A DNA stretch of 64,000 nucleotides. Source: Lachnospiraceae bacterium (lineage in GTDB: Bacteria; Bacillota; Clostridia; Lachnospirales; Lachnospiraceae). The notes beneath the pieces are model-generated. The model had not been told where the DNA came from and did not search any database. It saw nothing but the letters and a program-made list of their open reading frames with translations. The DNA lies in the NCBI GenBank assembly GCA_022510745.1, contig JAFLSY010000005.1:1-64000 (forward strand), read 5' to 3'. The position numbers and the translations under genes are program-made. Positions 1 through 7,603 of this stretch are shown here, one piece after another. How positions within the stretch are numbered: position 1 is the first letter of the stretch; every line of letters starts with the position of its first letter.

Positions 1-168
1 TTCGTTCTCTCCCGGTCCGGACTAACTCTGGTTAATCCTTACCGTTTTACTGTTTCTTGGTTTGCTTGTTCTGAAAATTTTCTCTTTTAGAATTTTCAGG
101 GTTGCATTGCTGTTTATTTGTCAAGGTGCCGCTCCTTTCGGAGCTTTCGGCCTTCATGGGCCGCAACT
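1..168 (-). promoter_or_regulatory. Leader of a leftward stable-RNA (probably rRNA) operon
   Basis: Downstream of two strong promoters and running off the left edge there is no open frame. There are three clean stems: GCTCC closed by a GAAA tetraloop (131-144), GGCC/GGCC (149-162) and CTGAAAATT/AATTTTCAG (71-99). A CACCTTGACAAATAAAC stretch (minus strand, about 108-125) resembles the box that precedes 16S or 23S genes in Firmicutes. I infer a pre-16S leader, but the rRNA itself lies outside the window, so a tRNA operon is also possible. Confidence 0.55.
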
Positions 169-173
169 CATTT

Positions 174-202
174 AGAATACCATGAGCATTTTGTTTTGTC
201 AA
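174..202 (-). promoter_or_regulatory. Sigma-A promoter P2 of the leftward stable-RNA operon
   Basis: On the minus strand TTGACA (197-202) and TATTCT (174-179) are separated by exactly 17 bases. It lies 92 bp downstream of a second near-consensus promoter, the tandem spacing typical of rRNA operons. Confidence 0.75.
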
Positions 203-270
203 CATCTTTTTTAAAATGTTTTCAAAAAATTTCTTCCACTGCCTGTCTGCTTTTTAGGCGGTGGAACTAT

Positions 271-299
271 ATAATATCCTAAGCGATGTCATTTGTCAA
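271..299 (-). promoter_or_regulatory. Sigma-A promoter P1 of the leftward stable-RNA operon
   Basis: On the minus strand TTGACA (294-299), a 17-base spacer and TATTAT (271-276). It is almost consensus and sits back to back with the acetyltransferase gene at 370. Confidence 0.75.
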
Positions 300-369
300 T
301 ACCTTCTTTTCAAAATTTCTCACACTATGATATAATTCTTCTGCTATGACAATAAGGAGGTAAATCATT

Positions 370-939
370 ATGAATCTGATATACAAAAAACTTACCCCTG
401 CTCTATGTGAAGAATATATAAGCTATTTTGATAACGTGGCTTTTTCGGATCACGAGGAATGGGCCGGCTGTTACTGTCTGGAAAGTCATCTGGCTGATGA
501 GGCACAGATAACCAATCGGGAGGATCGGCGAAAAAAGGCGGAAGAATTAATTCGGTCAGGCATCCTTCAGGGCTATCTTATTTATGAAGGAACGCATATC
601 GTAGGCTGGTGTAACTGCAATGACAAAATGAATTATTCTCCGATTGCAGAAAACAAAGAATATCAAACAGACATCAACGAGTCCGGCAAAATCAAGGTAC
701 TGTACTGCATGGATATAGCGCCTGCCTACAGAGGCCGAGGCCTTGCGCATCAGACGCTGGACAAAGTCTGCGAGGATGCAAAATCGGATGGCTACTTATG
801 TATAGAAGCATATCCTCTTTTAACCAAGCAAGATCCCTATCCATACAAAGGTCCAATTAGTCTGTACGAGGCACATGGCTTTACTATGTATCAGCAAAAC
901 TCCAACTCCGGTTTTTGTATCATGCGCAAAATATTATAA
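370..939 (+). CDS. GNAT family N-acetyltransferase
   Basis: Protein of 189 residues that probably transfers an acetyl group from acetyl-CoA to a small molecule or amine; the substrate cannot be read from sequence. The acetyl-CoA loop is visible as YRGRGLA near residues 119-125, after the beta-4 strand VLYCMDIAP. The C-terminal half has the usual SLYEAHGF turn of the fold. The start is supported by AGGAGG (355-360) nine bases before ATG; a possible -10 TATAAT is at 331-336 with a poor -35. The gene is one of few on the plus strand here, lies alone between divergent stable-RNA promoters and tRNA-Ser, and has no terminator of its own in its direction. Family call firm, function unknown. Confidence 0.85.
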   Translation: MNLIYKKLTPALCEEYISYFDNVAFSDHEEWAGCYCLESHLADEAQITNREDRRKKAEELIRSGILQGYLIYEGTHIVGWCNCNDKMNYSPIAENKEYQTDINESGKIKVLYCMDIAPAYRGRGLAHQTLDKVCEDAKSDGYLCIEAYPLLTKQDPYPYKGPISLYEAHGFTMYQQNSNSGFCIMRKIL

Positions 940-943
940 TGAC

Positions 944-976
944 AAAAAACAGAAGTGCTGAATATTCAGCACTTCT
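944..976 (-). terminator. Rho-independent terminator of tRNA-Ser
   Basis: Perfect palindrome AGAAGTGCTGAAT/ATTCAGCACTTCT (951-976), followed on the minus strand by six T (944-949). It lies 31 bases past the 3' end of tRNA-Ser. In the plus direction there is no T run, so it does not serve the acetyltransferase well. Confidence 0.85.
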
Positions 977-1006
977 GAACTGCCTGACATTGGCTTTTTG
1001 CTAAAA

Positions 1007-1094
1007 CGGAGAAAGAGGGATTTGAACCCTCGCGCCGGTTGCCCGACCTACACCCTTAGCAGGGGCGCCTCTTCGGCCTCTTGAGTATTTCTCC
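1007..1094 (-). tRNA. tRNA-Ser(GCU)
   Basis: An 88-nt gene with acceptor stem GGAGAAA/TTTCTCC, discriminator G, a long variable arm typical of serine tRNA, and T-loop GGTTCAAATCC. The anticodon loop CTGCTAA gives anticodon GCT, which reads AGC/AGU. The 3' CCA is not encoded. It has its own promoter and terminator and so forms a single-gene unit. Confidence 0.95.
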
Positions 1095-1152
1095 TTAATC
1101 CGAATTGCCTCTGTCAAGTATTATGCGCCATTAATTCGGTAGCGCAAAAGTT

Positions 1153-1181
1153 ATTATACATAGGATACCTTGCTTTGTCAA
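1153..1181 (-). promoter_or_regulatory. Promoter of tRNA-Ser
   Basis: TTGACA (1176-1181), 17-base spacer, TATAAT (1153-1158) on the minus strand, about 50 bases upstream of the mature tRNA 5' end. Both hexamers are exact consensus. Confidence 0.85.
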
Positions 1182-1211
1182 TGCTTTTTTCCTCTATATC
1201 TATAAGGAATT

Positions 1212-1931
1212 TTAGGTCTCTTTCGCCGTCTGCCTTTCTATTTCGACTTCTATCCGACGTTTTACTTCTTCTGCGATCTCATGGGTTTTCATATCTTTAT
1301 ATTCTTCATAATACAAAGGCGGCAGATAAGTAAGCTTTACGGTTACCTTTTTAATGGATTTCTCATCAAATGGTTTAAAGGAATCTACCAGTGCACAGGG
1401 AACTATCGGGCATTTTGCCTTTGTTGCACTCTTAAAGCTTCCTCCTTTAAATTCCAAAAGCTGATTCCCCTTTTTACTTCTGGTGCCTTCGGCAAAGATC
1501 AAAAAGTTTCTGCCCTTCTTGACCTCCTCCGCCAACTGATTGATTACCTGCATGGACTGGCGGATATCCTCCCTGTCCATGGCAAGGACTCCCAATGCAT
1601 CTCCTACCTGCTTCAGAAGAACAATATTTCGGGCTTCTTTTTTTGTCACATACGCAAACGGTCTCGGACAAGACTCTAAAAACACCAGCCCGTCAAAAAG
1701 ACCCTGGTGATTTGGATATAGAATAAAACCGTCATCTTTAGGCAGATTCTCCAGACCATGGGATTCAATTATAACCCGTCCGGCACGATTTGCCCTTTTC
1801 GTTACTTTCTTAATATAAGCATAGGCTTCCTCATAATTGTGAGGTTCCTTTTTTCCATATCTCCATATACGAAAGAGATAGTAGGGCGCGATATAGAATA
1901 ATCGCAGCACCATCAATACAATTCTTCTCAT
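1212..1931 (-). CDS. plsC: 1-acyl-sn-glycerol-3-phosphate acyltransferase (PlsC family)
   Basis: Transfers an acyl group to the sn-2 position of lysophosphatidate, giving phosphatidate for membrane lipid synthesis; acts at the inner face of the membrane. Of 239 residues the first 20 or so are hydrophobic (membrane anchor). The catalytic HX4D motif is NHQGLFDG near residue 74, and the glycerol-phosphate binding motif EGTRS follows near residue 149. A possible SD AAGGAG lies 12 bases before ATG, rather far; no better in-frame start is apparent. It follows the fumarase beta gene by 25 bases and is probably the last gene of a long minus-strand operon. Specificity among PlsC paralogues cannot be decided. 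Confidence 0.9.
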   Translation of the reverse strand: MRRIVLMVLRLFYIAPYYLFRIWRYGKKEPHNYEEAYAYIKKVTKRANRAGRVIIESHGLENLPKDDGFILYPNHQGLFDGLVFLESCPRPFAYVTKKEARNIVLLKQVGDALGVLAMDREDIRQSMQVINQLAEEVKKGRNFLIFAEGTRSKKGNQLLEFKGGSFKSATKAKCPIVPCALVDSFKPFDEKSIKKVTVKLTYLPPLYYEEYKDMKTHEIAEEVKRRIEVEIERQTAKET

Positions 1932-1956
1932 ATATACATGCAGCTCCTTCTATATC

Positions 1957-2511
1957 TTATATCTGACCCGCATATTCTTTTACAGCCGTTTCATAAAGAT
2001 TGTTTCCGTCCGCATCCGCAACCACAATAACCGGAAAATTTACCACCTCCAGCTTACGGATAGCTTCTGTTCCCAAATCCTCATAGGCTACTACCTCCGA
2101 CGCAGTGACTGCTTTGGAAAGCAATGCCCCGGCACCTCCTACCGCAGCAAAATATACCGCACCGTTTCTTATGATGGCATCCAGCACTTCCTCGGAACGC
2201 TTTCCCTTTCCAATCATGCCTTTAAGGCCCAAATCAAGCAGCTTTGGCGCATATTTATCCATCCGGCTTGCAGTGGTTGGTCCGGCCGAGCCAATCGGTC
2301 TGCCCTCTCTTGCTGGCGAGGGTCCCATATAATAAATAATGTTCTCCTTCATATCAATCGGCAATGCTTCTCCTGCATCCAGTGTCTCCTGCATTCTTTT
2401 ATGAGCAGCATCCCGGGCCGTATAAATGGTACCGGTTATATAGACATAATCTCCAGCTTTTAAAGACCTTGCTTTGTCTTCCGTTAATGGTGTATGTAAA
2501 TGTTTGTCCAT
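1957..2511 (-). CDS. Class I fumarate hydratase, beta subunit (FumA/TtdB C-terminal type)
   Basis: Small subunit of a two-subunit, iron-sulfur, class I hydro-lyase that interconverts fumarate and malate; tartrate dehydratase is the close alternative. The core shows GTIYTARDAAHKR near the N-terminus and MGPSPAREGRPIGSAGPTTASRM, typical of the beta domain. The frame is open up to 2595, which would overlap the alpha gene by 32 bases. I prefer the ATG at 2511, preceded by GAGGG with a 5-base spacer, because the protein then starts MDKHLHTPLT as family members do and has 184 residues. An ATG at 2538 is a second option. It pairs with the adjacent alpha gene; neither subunit alone should be active. 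Confidence 0.88.
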   Translation of the reverse strand: MDKHLHTPLTEDKARSLKAGDYVYITGTIYTARDAAHKRMQETLDAGEALPIDMKENIIYYMGPSPAREGRPIGSAGPTTASRMDKYAPKLLDLGLKGMIGKGKRSEEVLDAIIRNGAVYFAAVGGAGALLSKAVTASEVVAYEDLGTEAIRKLEVVNFPVIVVADADGNNLYETAVKEYAGQI

Positions 2512-2563
2512 GCTTTCCCTCACTTCGGCTCCATTCATCGCTCCTATTACCTGCAGTTCCTTT

Positions 2564-3406
2564 TTATAAAGTACGCACCGCATGCCTGTTGACATGACAA
2601 CAAATATTGATGGCTACCGGCAACCCCGCTATATGCGTAGGATAGGTGTTAATATTCACTGCCAGTGCCGTAGTCGTTCCTCCTAAGCCTCCCGGTCCGA
2701 TTCCCAAGCCATTGATGGTTTTAAGAAGGTCTTCCTCCATCTCCCGAACATAAGGTGTTTCCGAGTGCATATCCACCGGTCTTAAGAGCGCTTTCTTGGC
2801 CAATAAAGCACATTTTTCAAAAGTGCCTCCAATTCCCACGCCTATTACCATTGGCGGGCAGGCATTAGGCCCGGCATCTTTTACGGCAGTCAGTATTGCA
2901 TTTTTAACACCCTCCATACCGTCCGCCGGCTTAAGCATAAAGACTCTGCTCATATTTTCGCTTCCAAAGCCTTTAGGTGCGACCGTAATGGTAACCTTAT
3001 CGCCGCCTGTCATTTCATAATGAATAATCGCAGGAGTATTATCTTTCGTATTTTCACGCAGAAGGGGATCCTTTACTACCGACTTACGCAGGAATCCTTC
3101 CGTATAACCCTGTCTGACCCCTTCATTGATGGCATCTTCCAGCAATCCGCCCTCAAAATGCACTTCCTGGCCAATTTCCAAAAAAACAACTGCCATACCC
3201 GTATCCTGACATATGGGGATCATATCCTCTCCGGCAATCTGCAGATTCTCCTCTAACTGAGAGAGAATCTGTTTTCCCAAAGTGGACTTTTCTGTTTCTG
3301 TGGCATATTTCATGGCACAGGCCATATCCTTAGACAAAAAATGATTGGCCTCTATACACATTTCCTTAATGTTGTCGGTAATTTCTTTTACATTTATTGT
3401 TCTCAT
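2564..3406 (-). CDS. Class I fumarate hydratase, alpha subunit
   Basis: Large subunit (280 residues) of the two-subunit class I fumarase and carrier of the catalytic [4Fe-4S] cluster. Cysteines expected to hold the cluster are in PICQDTGMAV (near residue 63), PNACPPMVIG (near 183) and the C-terminal CCHVNRHA. The segment GIGGTFEKCALLAKKALLRP is diagnostic for the family. This enzyme is oxygen-sensitive, consistent with an anaerobe. It lies 12 bases after the HIT gene and is followed directly by the beta subunit; translation of the two is probably coupled. Tartrate dehydratase cannot be fully excluded from sequence. Confidence 0.92.
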   Translation of the reverse strand: MRTINVKEITDNIKEMCIEANHFLSKDMACAMKYATETEKSTLGKQILSQLEENLQIAGEDMIPICQDTGMAVVFLEIGQEVHFEGGLLEDAINEGVRQGYTEGFLRKSVVKDPLLRENTKDNTPAIIHYEMTGGDKVTITVAPKGFGSENMSRVFMLKPADGMEGVKNAILTAVKDAGPNACPPMVIGVGIGGTFEKCALLAKKALLRPVDMHSETPYVREMEEDLLKTINGLGIGPGGLGGTTTALAVNINTYPTHIAGLPVAINICCHVNRHAVRTL

Positions 3407-3418
3407 GACAATATCCTT

Positions 3419-3829
3419 TTATTCCGTGATCTGCCTTTGAATATCTTCCAACTCTTCCGAAGAAGCGGTACCCGGCTTCCACAAAATATGCTGTCCGTCA
3501 TTTTCATACCGGGGAATTAAATGTAAATGAAAATGCATTACAGTCTGTCCTGCTGCTTCACCGTTATTCTGTACCAGATTAAAGCCGTCCGCATGCAGTT
3601 TAGCAGTCATCTTTCCCGCCATCGTCTTAGCAAGTTTCATTGCCTCCGCAGCCGTATTCTCCGGCAGCTCGTAGAGATTGGCATAGTGCTCTTTTGGTAG
3701 TATAAGGGCATGTCCTTTCGTAGCCGGTCCCAAATCCAGAATCACCCGGAAATTATCATCCTCATACAGGCTCTTGGATGGGATCTCTCCATTTGCTATT
3801 TTACAAAAAATACAATCGTCTTTTTTCAT
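3419..3829 (-). CDS. HIT family nucleotide-binding hydrolase
   Basis: Histidine-triad protein of 136 residues, expected to hydrolyse adenosine phosphoramidates or dinucleoside polyphosphates. The triad HFHLHLIPR lies near residues 99-107, with the middle His as nucleophile. The N-terminal CIFCKIANGEIPS has the CxxC pair commonly found in this branch and could bind zinc. The gene is in line with the flavodoxin-like gene (19-base gap) and the fumarase genes. Length is normal for the family. Confidence 0.92.
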   Translation of the reverse strand: MKKDDCIFCKIANGEIPSKSLYEDDNFRVILDLGPATKGHALILPKEHYANLYELPENTAAEAMKLAKTMAGKMTAKLHADGFNLVQNNGEAAGQTVMHFHLHLIPRYENDGQHILWKPGTASSEELEDIQRQITE

Positions 3830-3848
3830 CTATATTCGCCCCTCCTGA

Positions 3849-4838
3849 TCATTTGGAAAACATAAAAATCTGGTCCAAAGCCCGAAGTATTTTAAAGTCG
3901 CCTTTCATTTTCATATCTCCGGACATAAAGGCTCTTTGGAAAGTCATTCGACCGCTTAGAATTTCCTCTAACGAAGTCTTTTCCATATGAATCTCTACAT
4001 CCACGGGCTGGGTATCATCATGACTGCAGACCAGCTCTGATACATTTACATTCAGTACTAAGGGCTCTTTCTTATTGCCGACAAACAGCTTGTAGCCTGC
4101 CTTTATTCCCGGTTGCGGCTTAAATGCTTTTTGAAATGCGGCGGCGTAATCATCATCCTCCCCGGGATCTTCCATCATACCCTTAAACATGCTGGTAAGT
4201 TCCTGAATGTCCTCCTTCTGACGCTGTACATAACTGTCATCTGAAGCATACTGGGAGAGCTGTTCGGACTCCTGAGGCGTCAAAGCAATATGCTTGGTAT
4301 TGAAAGCGATTGTTTTTACAGCTTGGTTACTCGTAGGAAGACATGCCATTTTCTGATTGATCGTGCGGTACATATTTTCGGCTTTTTTCTCAATGATATT
4401 GATATATTCCTGATTCATCTCCAATTGCGTGGTATCGGTAATATAACCGCATATATCACTGCAGCAAAGCCCTCCCAATATTTCCCACGCTGTATTTAAA
4501 TGCAGTTTGCCTTCCCGCTCCCCATAGGTAGTGGACATTACAACGGGACACATATAAGTCTTTTCTATCTTCTCTTTGTCGCCGTATAGCCAGCAGGCAT
4601 CCAAAAACTGCTGCATATATCCGCCGATGCCGTACCATTCTACTGTAGTAGCCAGAATAATGCCATCTGCGTTTTTTAATGTCTGGGGCAGGGTTGTAAT
4701 CTGATTTTTCAACTCATAGAGGTTAAATCTTTCTACCTTGACATTGAGTTCCTCCAATACCTCCTGCATTTTATTTATCACCAACAATGTAGGGTCATCT
4801 ATCAACCCTCTTCCGCCATAATAAATATTAATATTCAT
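3849..4838 (-). CDS. Flavodoxin-like NAD(P)H oxidoreductase fused to an SCP2 sterol-carrier-like domain
   Basis: Two domains in 329 residues. Residues 1-190 form a flavodoxin/NADPH-dependent FMN reductase fold: an N-terminal strand with GGRG, then ADGIILATTVEWYGIGGYM, the loop that usually packs on the flavin. Residues about 225-329 match an SCP2 lipid-carrier domain, ending with SGRMTFQRAFMSGDMKMKGD, a segment typical of SCP2 folds. The redox half may act on a hydrophobic substrate held by the other half; this is inference. It lies between the rhomboid gene (24-base gap) and the HIT gene in the same operon. Confidence 0.75.
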   Translation of the reverse strand: MNINIYYGGRGLIDDPTLLVINKMQEVLEELNVKVERFNLYELKNQITTLPQTLKNADGIILATTVEWYGIGGYMQQFLDACWLYGDKEKIEKTYMCPVVMSTTYGEREGKLHLNTAWEILGGLCCSDICGYITDTTQLEMNQEYINIIEKKAENMYRTINQKMACLPTSNQAVKTIAFNTKHIALTPQESEQLSQYASDDSYVQRQKEDIQELTSMFKGMMEDPGEDDDYAAAFQKAFKPQPGIKAGYKLFVGNKKEPLVLNVNVSELVCSHDDTQPVDVEIHMEKTSLEEILSGRMTFQRAFMSGDMKMKGDFKILRALDQIFMFSK

Positions 4839-4862
4839 CTTAGCCTCCCTTTCAGCCTTCTC

Positions 4863-5492
4863 CTACCATCCGTTCCCATAGATATTGCGATTTTTCTTCC
4901 TGCGCCGACTCTGAAACAGGCACATCAACAGTCCCAGCAAAAAGCCGGAAACAAAGCCCCCTATATGGGCCGCATTGTCAATATTAGTCGCTCTGACTCC
5001 ACTGTACAGAGAATAGGCTACTACAAGCACGATTCGCTGCCATGTTACACTCGGCATGGGCCTTATTCTGCACAATGCCATGGACAACAGCACTCCGACC
5101 AGACCAAATACCGCACCGCTTGCACCGATAGAGCTGACGTACCACTCTCCGGCATACAGTTTGTACCCCAAAGAAGCGGCCTGTCCACCCAAGCCGGATA
5201 ACAGATACAGCGCCAGAAACCCCAAATGTCCGGTTTCTTTTTCCATCATGGCTCCAAGTCCCGCCAACAGCAGCATATTGTTGACAATATGGGTTATGTC
5301 AGCATGGAGAAACATGGCCGATACCGCTCGATAATACTGTCCCTCACCCAAAAAACTGTTGGGACTGATATCTCCTATATTATATAACATCTCACCGCTA
5401 AATGTACATATCAGAAAAATTATTGCATTGCCTACAACAAGAATAATACTGACCAAAGGCAGCTCCGATATGGATTTATAATTCCTGTCCAT
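4863..5492 (-). CDS. Rhomboid family intramembrane serine protease
   Basis: Membrane protein of 209 residues that should cut transmembrane substrates within the bilayer. The catalytic serine is in SIGASGAVFG and the catalytic His in AAHIGGFVSG; HADITHIVNNM carries the conserved His and Asn residues of TM2. There are six hydrophobic segments and a basic C-terminal tail (SRRRKKNRN). An in-frame TTG at 5552 would overlap the preceding stop, but it lacks an SD. The ATG at 5492 has AGGA nine bases upstream and leaves a 20-residue cytoplasmic N-tail, so I use it. It directly follows the Tad/FHA genes, raising the possibility that it processes a pilus-related substrate. Confidence 0.88.
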   Translation of the reverse strand: MDRNYKSISELPLVSIILVVGNAIIFLICTFSGEMLYNIGDISPNSFLGEGQYYRAVSAMFLHADITHIVNNMLLLAGLGAMMEKETGHLGFLALYLLSGLGGQAASLGYKLYAGEWYVSSIGASGAVFGLVGVLLSMALCRIRPMPSVTWQRIVLVVAYSLYSGVRATNIDNAAHIGGFVSGFLLGLLMCLFQSRRRKKNRNIYGNGW

Positions 5493-5548
5493 CCTGTGCC
5501 ATCCTGCTAAATACTTTATTATGAGGGTATCACTGATTAGTTTTTCTG

Positions 5549-6655
5549 TCAACGATAGGTAAAACTAAGTTTTCCCAAGCGGATCTCATCTTCTTTCAAT
5601 ATTTCCACTCTTTCATAGGGCTTCAGCCGCAGACCATTTTTATAGGTACCGTTGGTTGTATTTAGATCCTCCAAGTAAATTTGCCCGTTTTCCTCTGTAA
5701 TTCTTGCATGCATTCTGCTGATCGAGGCATCTGTCAGTATCACATCTGTTTTTTCTCCCTTTTTACCTATGATAAGAGGAAGTTTATCCAACGCGATCAC
5801 TTTTCTGTTCTGCCTTCCGTTCCCATACAATTTACGCTCTATTGTTTCCGATCGCACCTCCATATAGGTAGTTTTGCTCTGTTCCTCCAAAGCATCTTCC
5901 CCTACAGCAGGCTCCGTCTTATATTCCCACTGTTCCATTGCCATAATACTCTTTTTTTCTTCTTCCTTATTTTTTCTGTACCTACCGAACAAAAACTCTC
6001 CAATATCCGGCTTCTTTCCGCTTTCTGCGGCCTCTTTATCTGTTTCCTCAGAAAGAATATCCGTTTCCAAACAGATCTCCGCACCCTCCTCTCCATCTGC
6101 TTTATAATTGTATTTTCCCCATAACAGCAAGAAGGTTTCTATGGTAAACTGTTCCTGCAGAGTCTCCCAATCGGAATACATATTATAAAAAGCCTCCAGC
6201 AGTTCTCCCTCTTCAGTATTTTCAATAAGGAAAGAAAGAAAATCCTCTAAATTATTTTTTTCTTTTTCTATGTAATAAGGATAATATAAAAAAAATATTT
6301 TATCCGATTCCATGTCCTGAAAAATACAGTCCGGTCTCAGGATTAAATTCCGATTGTCCAAAAGATACTGTTCCAAAGACCAGAGTACCGCTTTCAAATC
6401 TGCTTCCAGGCGCTCCATCCATGATGCAGTGATTTTTCCTTTTAGAAAATATTTACTCAGACTCTGCTTGGAAGAAATGTCATAACACATTCCTTGCTCA
6501 CCGTCTTCGGAATAAGTATCTGCAGGCAAAAGCCCTTCCAATTCCCGTGTCGTTATGATTCGATATTGATAACGCATTTTCTTATCTTGTTTCCATTCCG
6601 CCTTTAGCTTTAAGTAGTTGCGGTTAAAACTGTTCTTATACTCAATCTGCAACAT
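5549..6655 (-). CDS. DUF6382-FHA domain protein of the Tad locus
   Basis: Cytoplasmic signalling or scaffold protein of 368 residues. Residues 1-180 match DUF6382, which I know from FHA proteins of Clostridia; residues about 205-275 are a charged linker. A C-terminal FHA domain (about 290-368) shows the phosphothreonine-binding signature: IIGKKGEKTDVILTD, then SRMHARI and NTTNGTYKNG. It should bind a phosphothreonine peptide, implying a Ser/Thr kinase elsewhere in the genome. It lies 11 bases after the last pseudopilin gene, and its position suggests regulation or assembly of the pilus machine. No transmembrane segment is visible. Confidence 0.82.
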   Translation of the reverse strand: MLQIEYKNSFNRNYLKLKAEWKQDKKMRYQYRIITTRELEGLLPADTYSEDGEQGMCYDISSKQSLSKYFLKGKITASWMERLEADLKAVLWSLEQYLLDNRNLILRPDCIFQDMESDKIFFLYYPYYIEKEKNNLEDFLSFLIENTEEGELLEAFYNMYSDWETLQEQFTIETFLLLWGKYNYKADGEEGAEICLETDILSEETDKEAAESGKKPDIGEFLFGRYRKNKEEEKKSIMAMEQWEYKTEPAVGEDALEEQSKTTYMEVRSETIERKLYGNGRQNRKVIALDKLPLIIGKKGEKTDVILTDASISRMHARITEENGQIYLEDLNTTNGTYKNGLRLKPYERVEILKEDEIRLGKLSFTYR

Positions 6656-6666
6656 ATTGCCTCCTT

Positions 6667-7122
6667 TTATTTCTTAGCATTTTCTATCTGCCTGCACATT
6701 CGAATAAAAACAACGGCATTGATACATTTACTTTTTGCCGTTTCTTCTATATACCAATCCTCCGTTCCCGTAAGCAGCTTCAGCCCCTGAAAGGGCATAG
6801 CCGTACTGCCTGCTACAGTAATGCTCACTTCCTGCTGTACCTTGATCGTAAAATTACATTCAGCCGCAATATATTTATCCTTCATCAGCATCCGCAGTGT
6901 GTCCTCTGCCGCATTATAGACTTCCTGATTGTCCTGTCGGTACAAACTGCTTGCCCGAAGCGCTGCCCTATAAGCATCCTGCCCCGTGACACACCTGTCA
7001 TATATATAAAAACCGCTGTAGATGATAAATACGCAGACATATAGCACCATAGGAAATATCAACACTGCTTCTACCGTAAAGTATGCCGGCCACCCGCTAT
7101 GGAGTCGAAACTCTGTTTTCAT
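6667..7122 (-). CDS. TadE-like minor pseudopilin
   Basis: Protein of 151 residues with one N-terminal hydrophobic segment preceded by AYFTVEAVLIFPMVLY. The TVEA motif resembles a class IV prepilin cleavage and assembly region, with Glu at +5-like spacing. The rest is a small extracellular domain. TadE-like proteins are processed by the prepilin peptidase and join the pilus base or tip. It sits between the second prepilin peptidase gene (15-base gap) and the FHA gene, so both processing and substrate genes are adjacent. Confidence 0.8.
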   Translation of the reverse strand: MKTEFRLHSGWPAYFTVEAVLIFPMVLYVCVFIIYSGFYIYDRCVTGQDAYRAALRASSLYRQDNQEVYNAAEDTLRMLMKDKYIAAECNFTIKVQQEVSITVAGSTAMPFQGLKLLTGTEDWYIEETAKSKCINAVVFIRMCRQIENAKK

Positions 7123-7137
7123 AACGCTCCTCCCTTC

Positions 7138-7602
7138 TCATATGAATACCATATAGTTTCCAACACCGGAAGTTAAAAACAAAATCAATAATCTGGAGAT
7201 CAGCAAAAAAGGTAAGAATGGAATGCAAGTCTGCTTATCCGCTTTCTTGAAAATGAGCAGCCCCACCGCCAGCAGCGATTGCAAAAACAGTCCCAGACAA
7301 AATACCGGCACCGCACGCTCCACTCCTTCAAAAAGCCCCAATAATATTAAGATAAGCCCATCTCCGCTTCCAACCTTTTTCTCAGTCAGCAGGGAAAGCA
7401 GCAGCAATCCTACTCCGGGCAAAACGGAAAGGAACGCCGCCATCATAGCTTCTCCTGCTCCTTTTTGTAAAACTTGCAGAATAACACAAAGGATTGCCCA
7501 TATCGTTCCTGCCCCAAGCAATGCCGTGGGAATCCGCTTCCATCTGATATCAAAATAACTGCCTATTCCCAAAATGGATATTACACCTGCTGTTCCAAAC
7601 AT
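7138..7602 (-). CDS. A24 family prepilin peptidase (second copy)
   Basis: Integral-membrane aspartyl protease of 154 residues that cleaves the leader of Flp/TadE prepilins. The two catalytic aspartates are in SYFDIRWKRIP and in KVGSGDGLIL (GxGD motif). About six hydrophobic segments are present. The frame stays open to 7650, but the ATG at 7602 is preceded by GGAGG with a 5-base spacer and falls one base after the TAG of the preceding gene. That start is clearly better and suggests coupled translation. A second A24 peptidase is encoded at 14917-15432 in the same operon; the two may divide pilin and pseudopilin substrates. Confidence 0.88.
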   Translation of the reverse strand: MFGTAGVISILGIGSYFDIRWKRIPTALLGAGTIWAILCVILQVLQKGAGEAMMAAFLSVLPGVGLLLLSLLTEKKVGSGDGLILILLGLFEGVERAVPVFCLGLFLQSLLAVGLLIFKKADKQTCIPFLPFLLISRLLILFLTSGVGNYMVFI

Positions 7603-7603
7603 T

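Noticed and set aside
2511..2595. Longer start for the fumarase beta subunit overlapping the alpha gene
   Set aside because: Internal ATG at 2511 has a better-placed SD and gives the usual family N-terminus.
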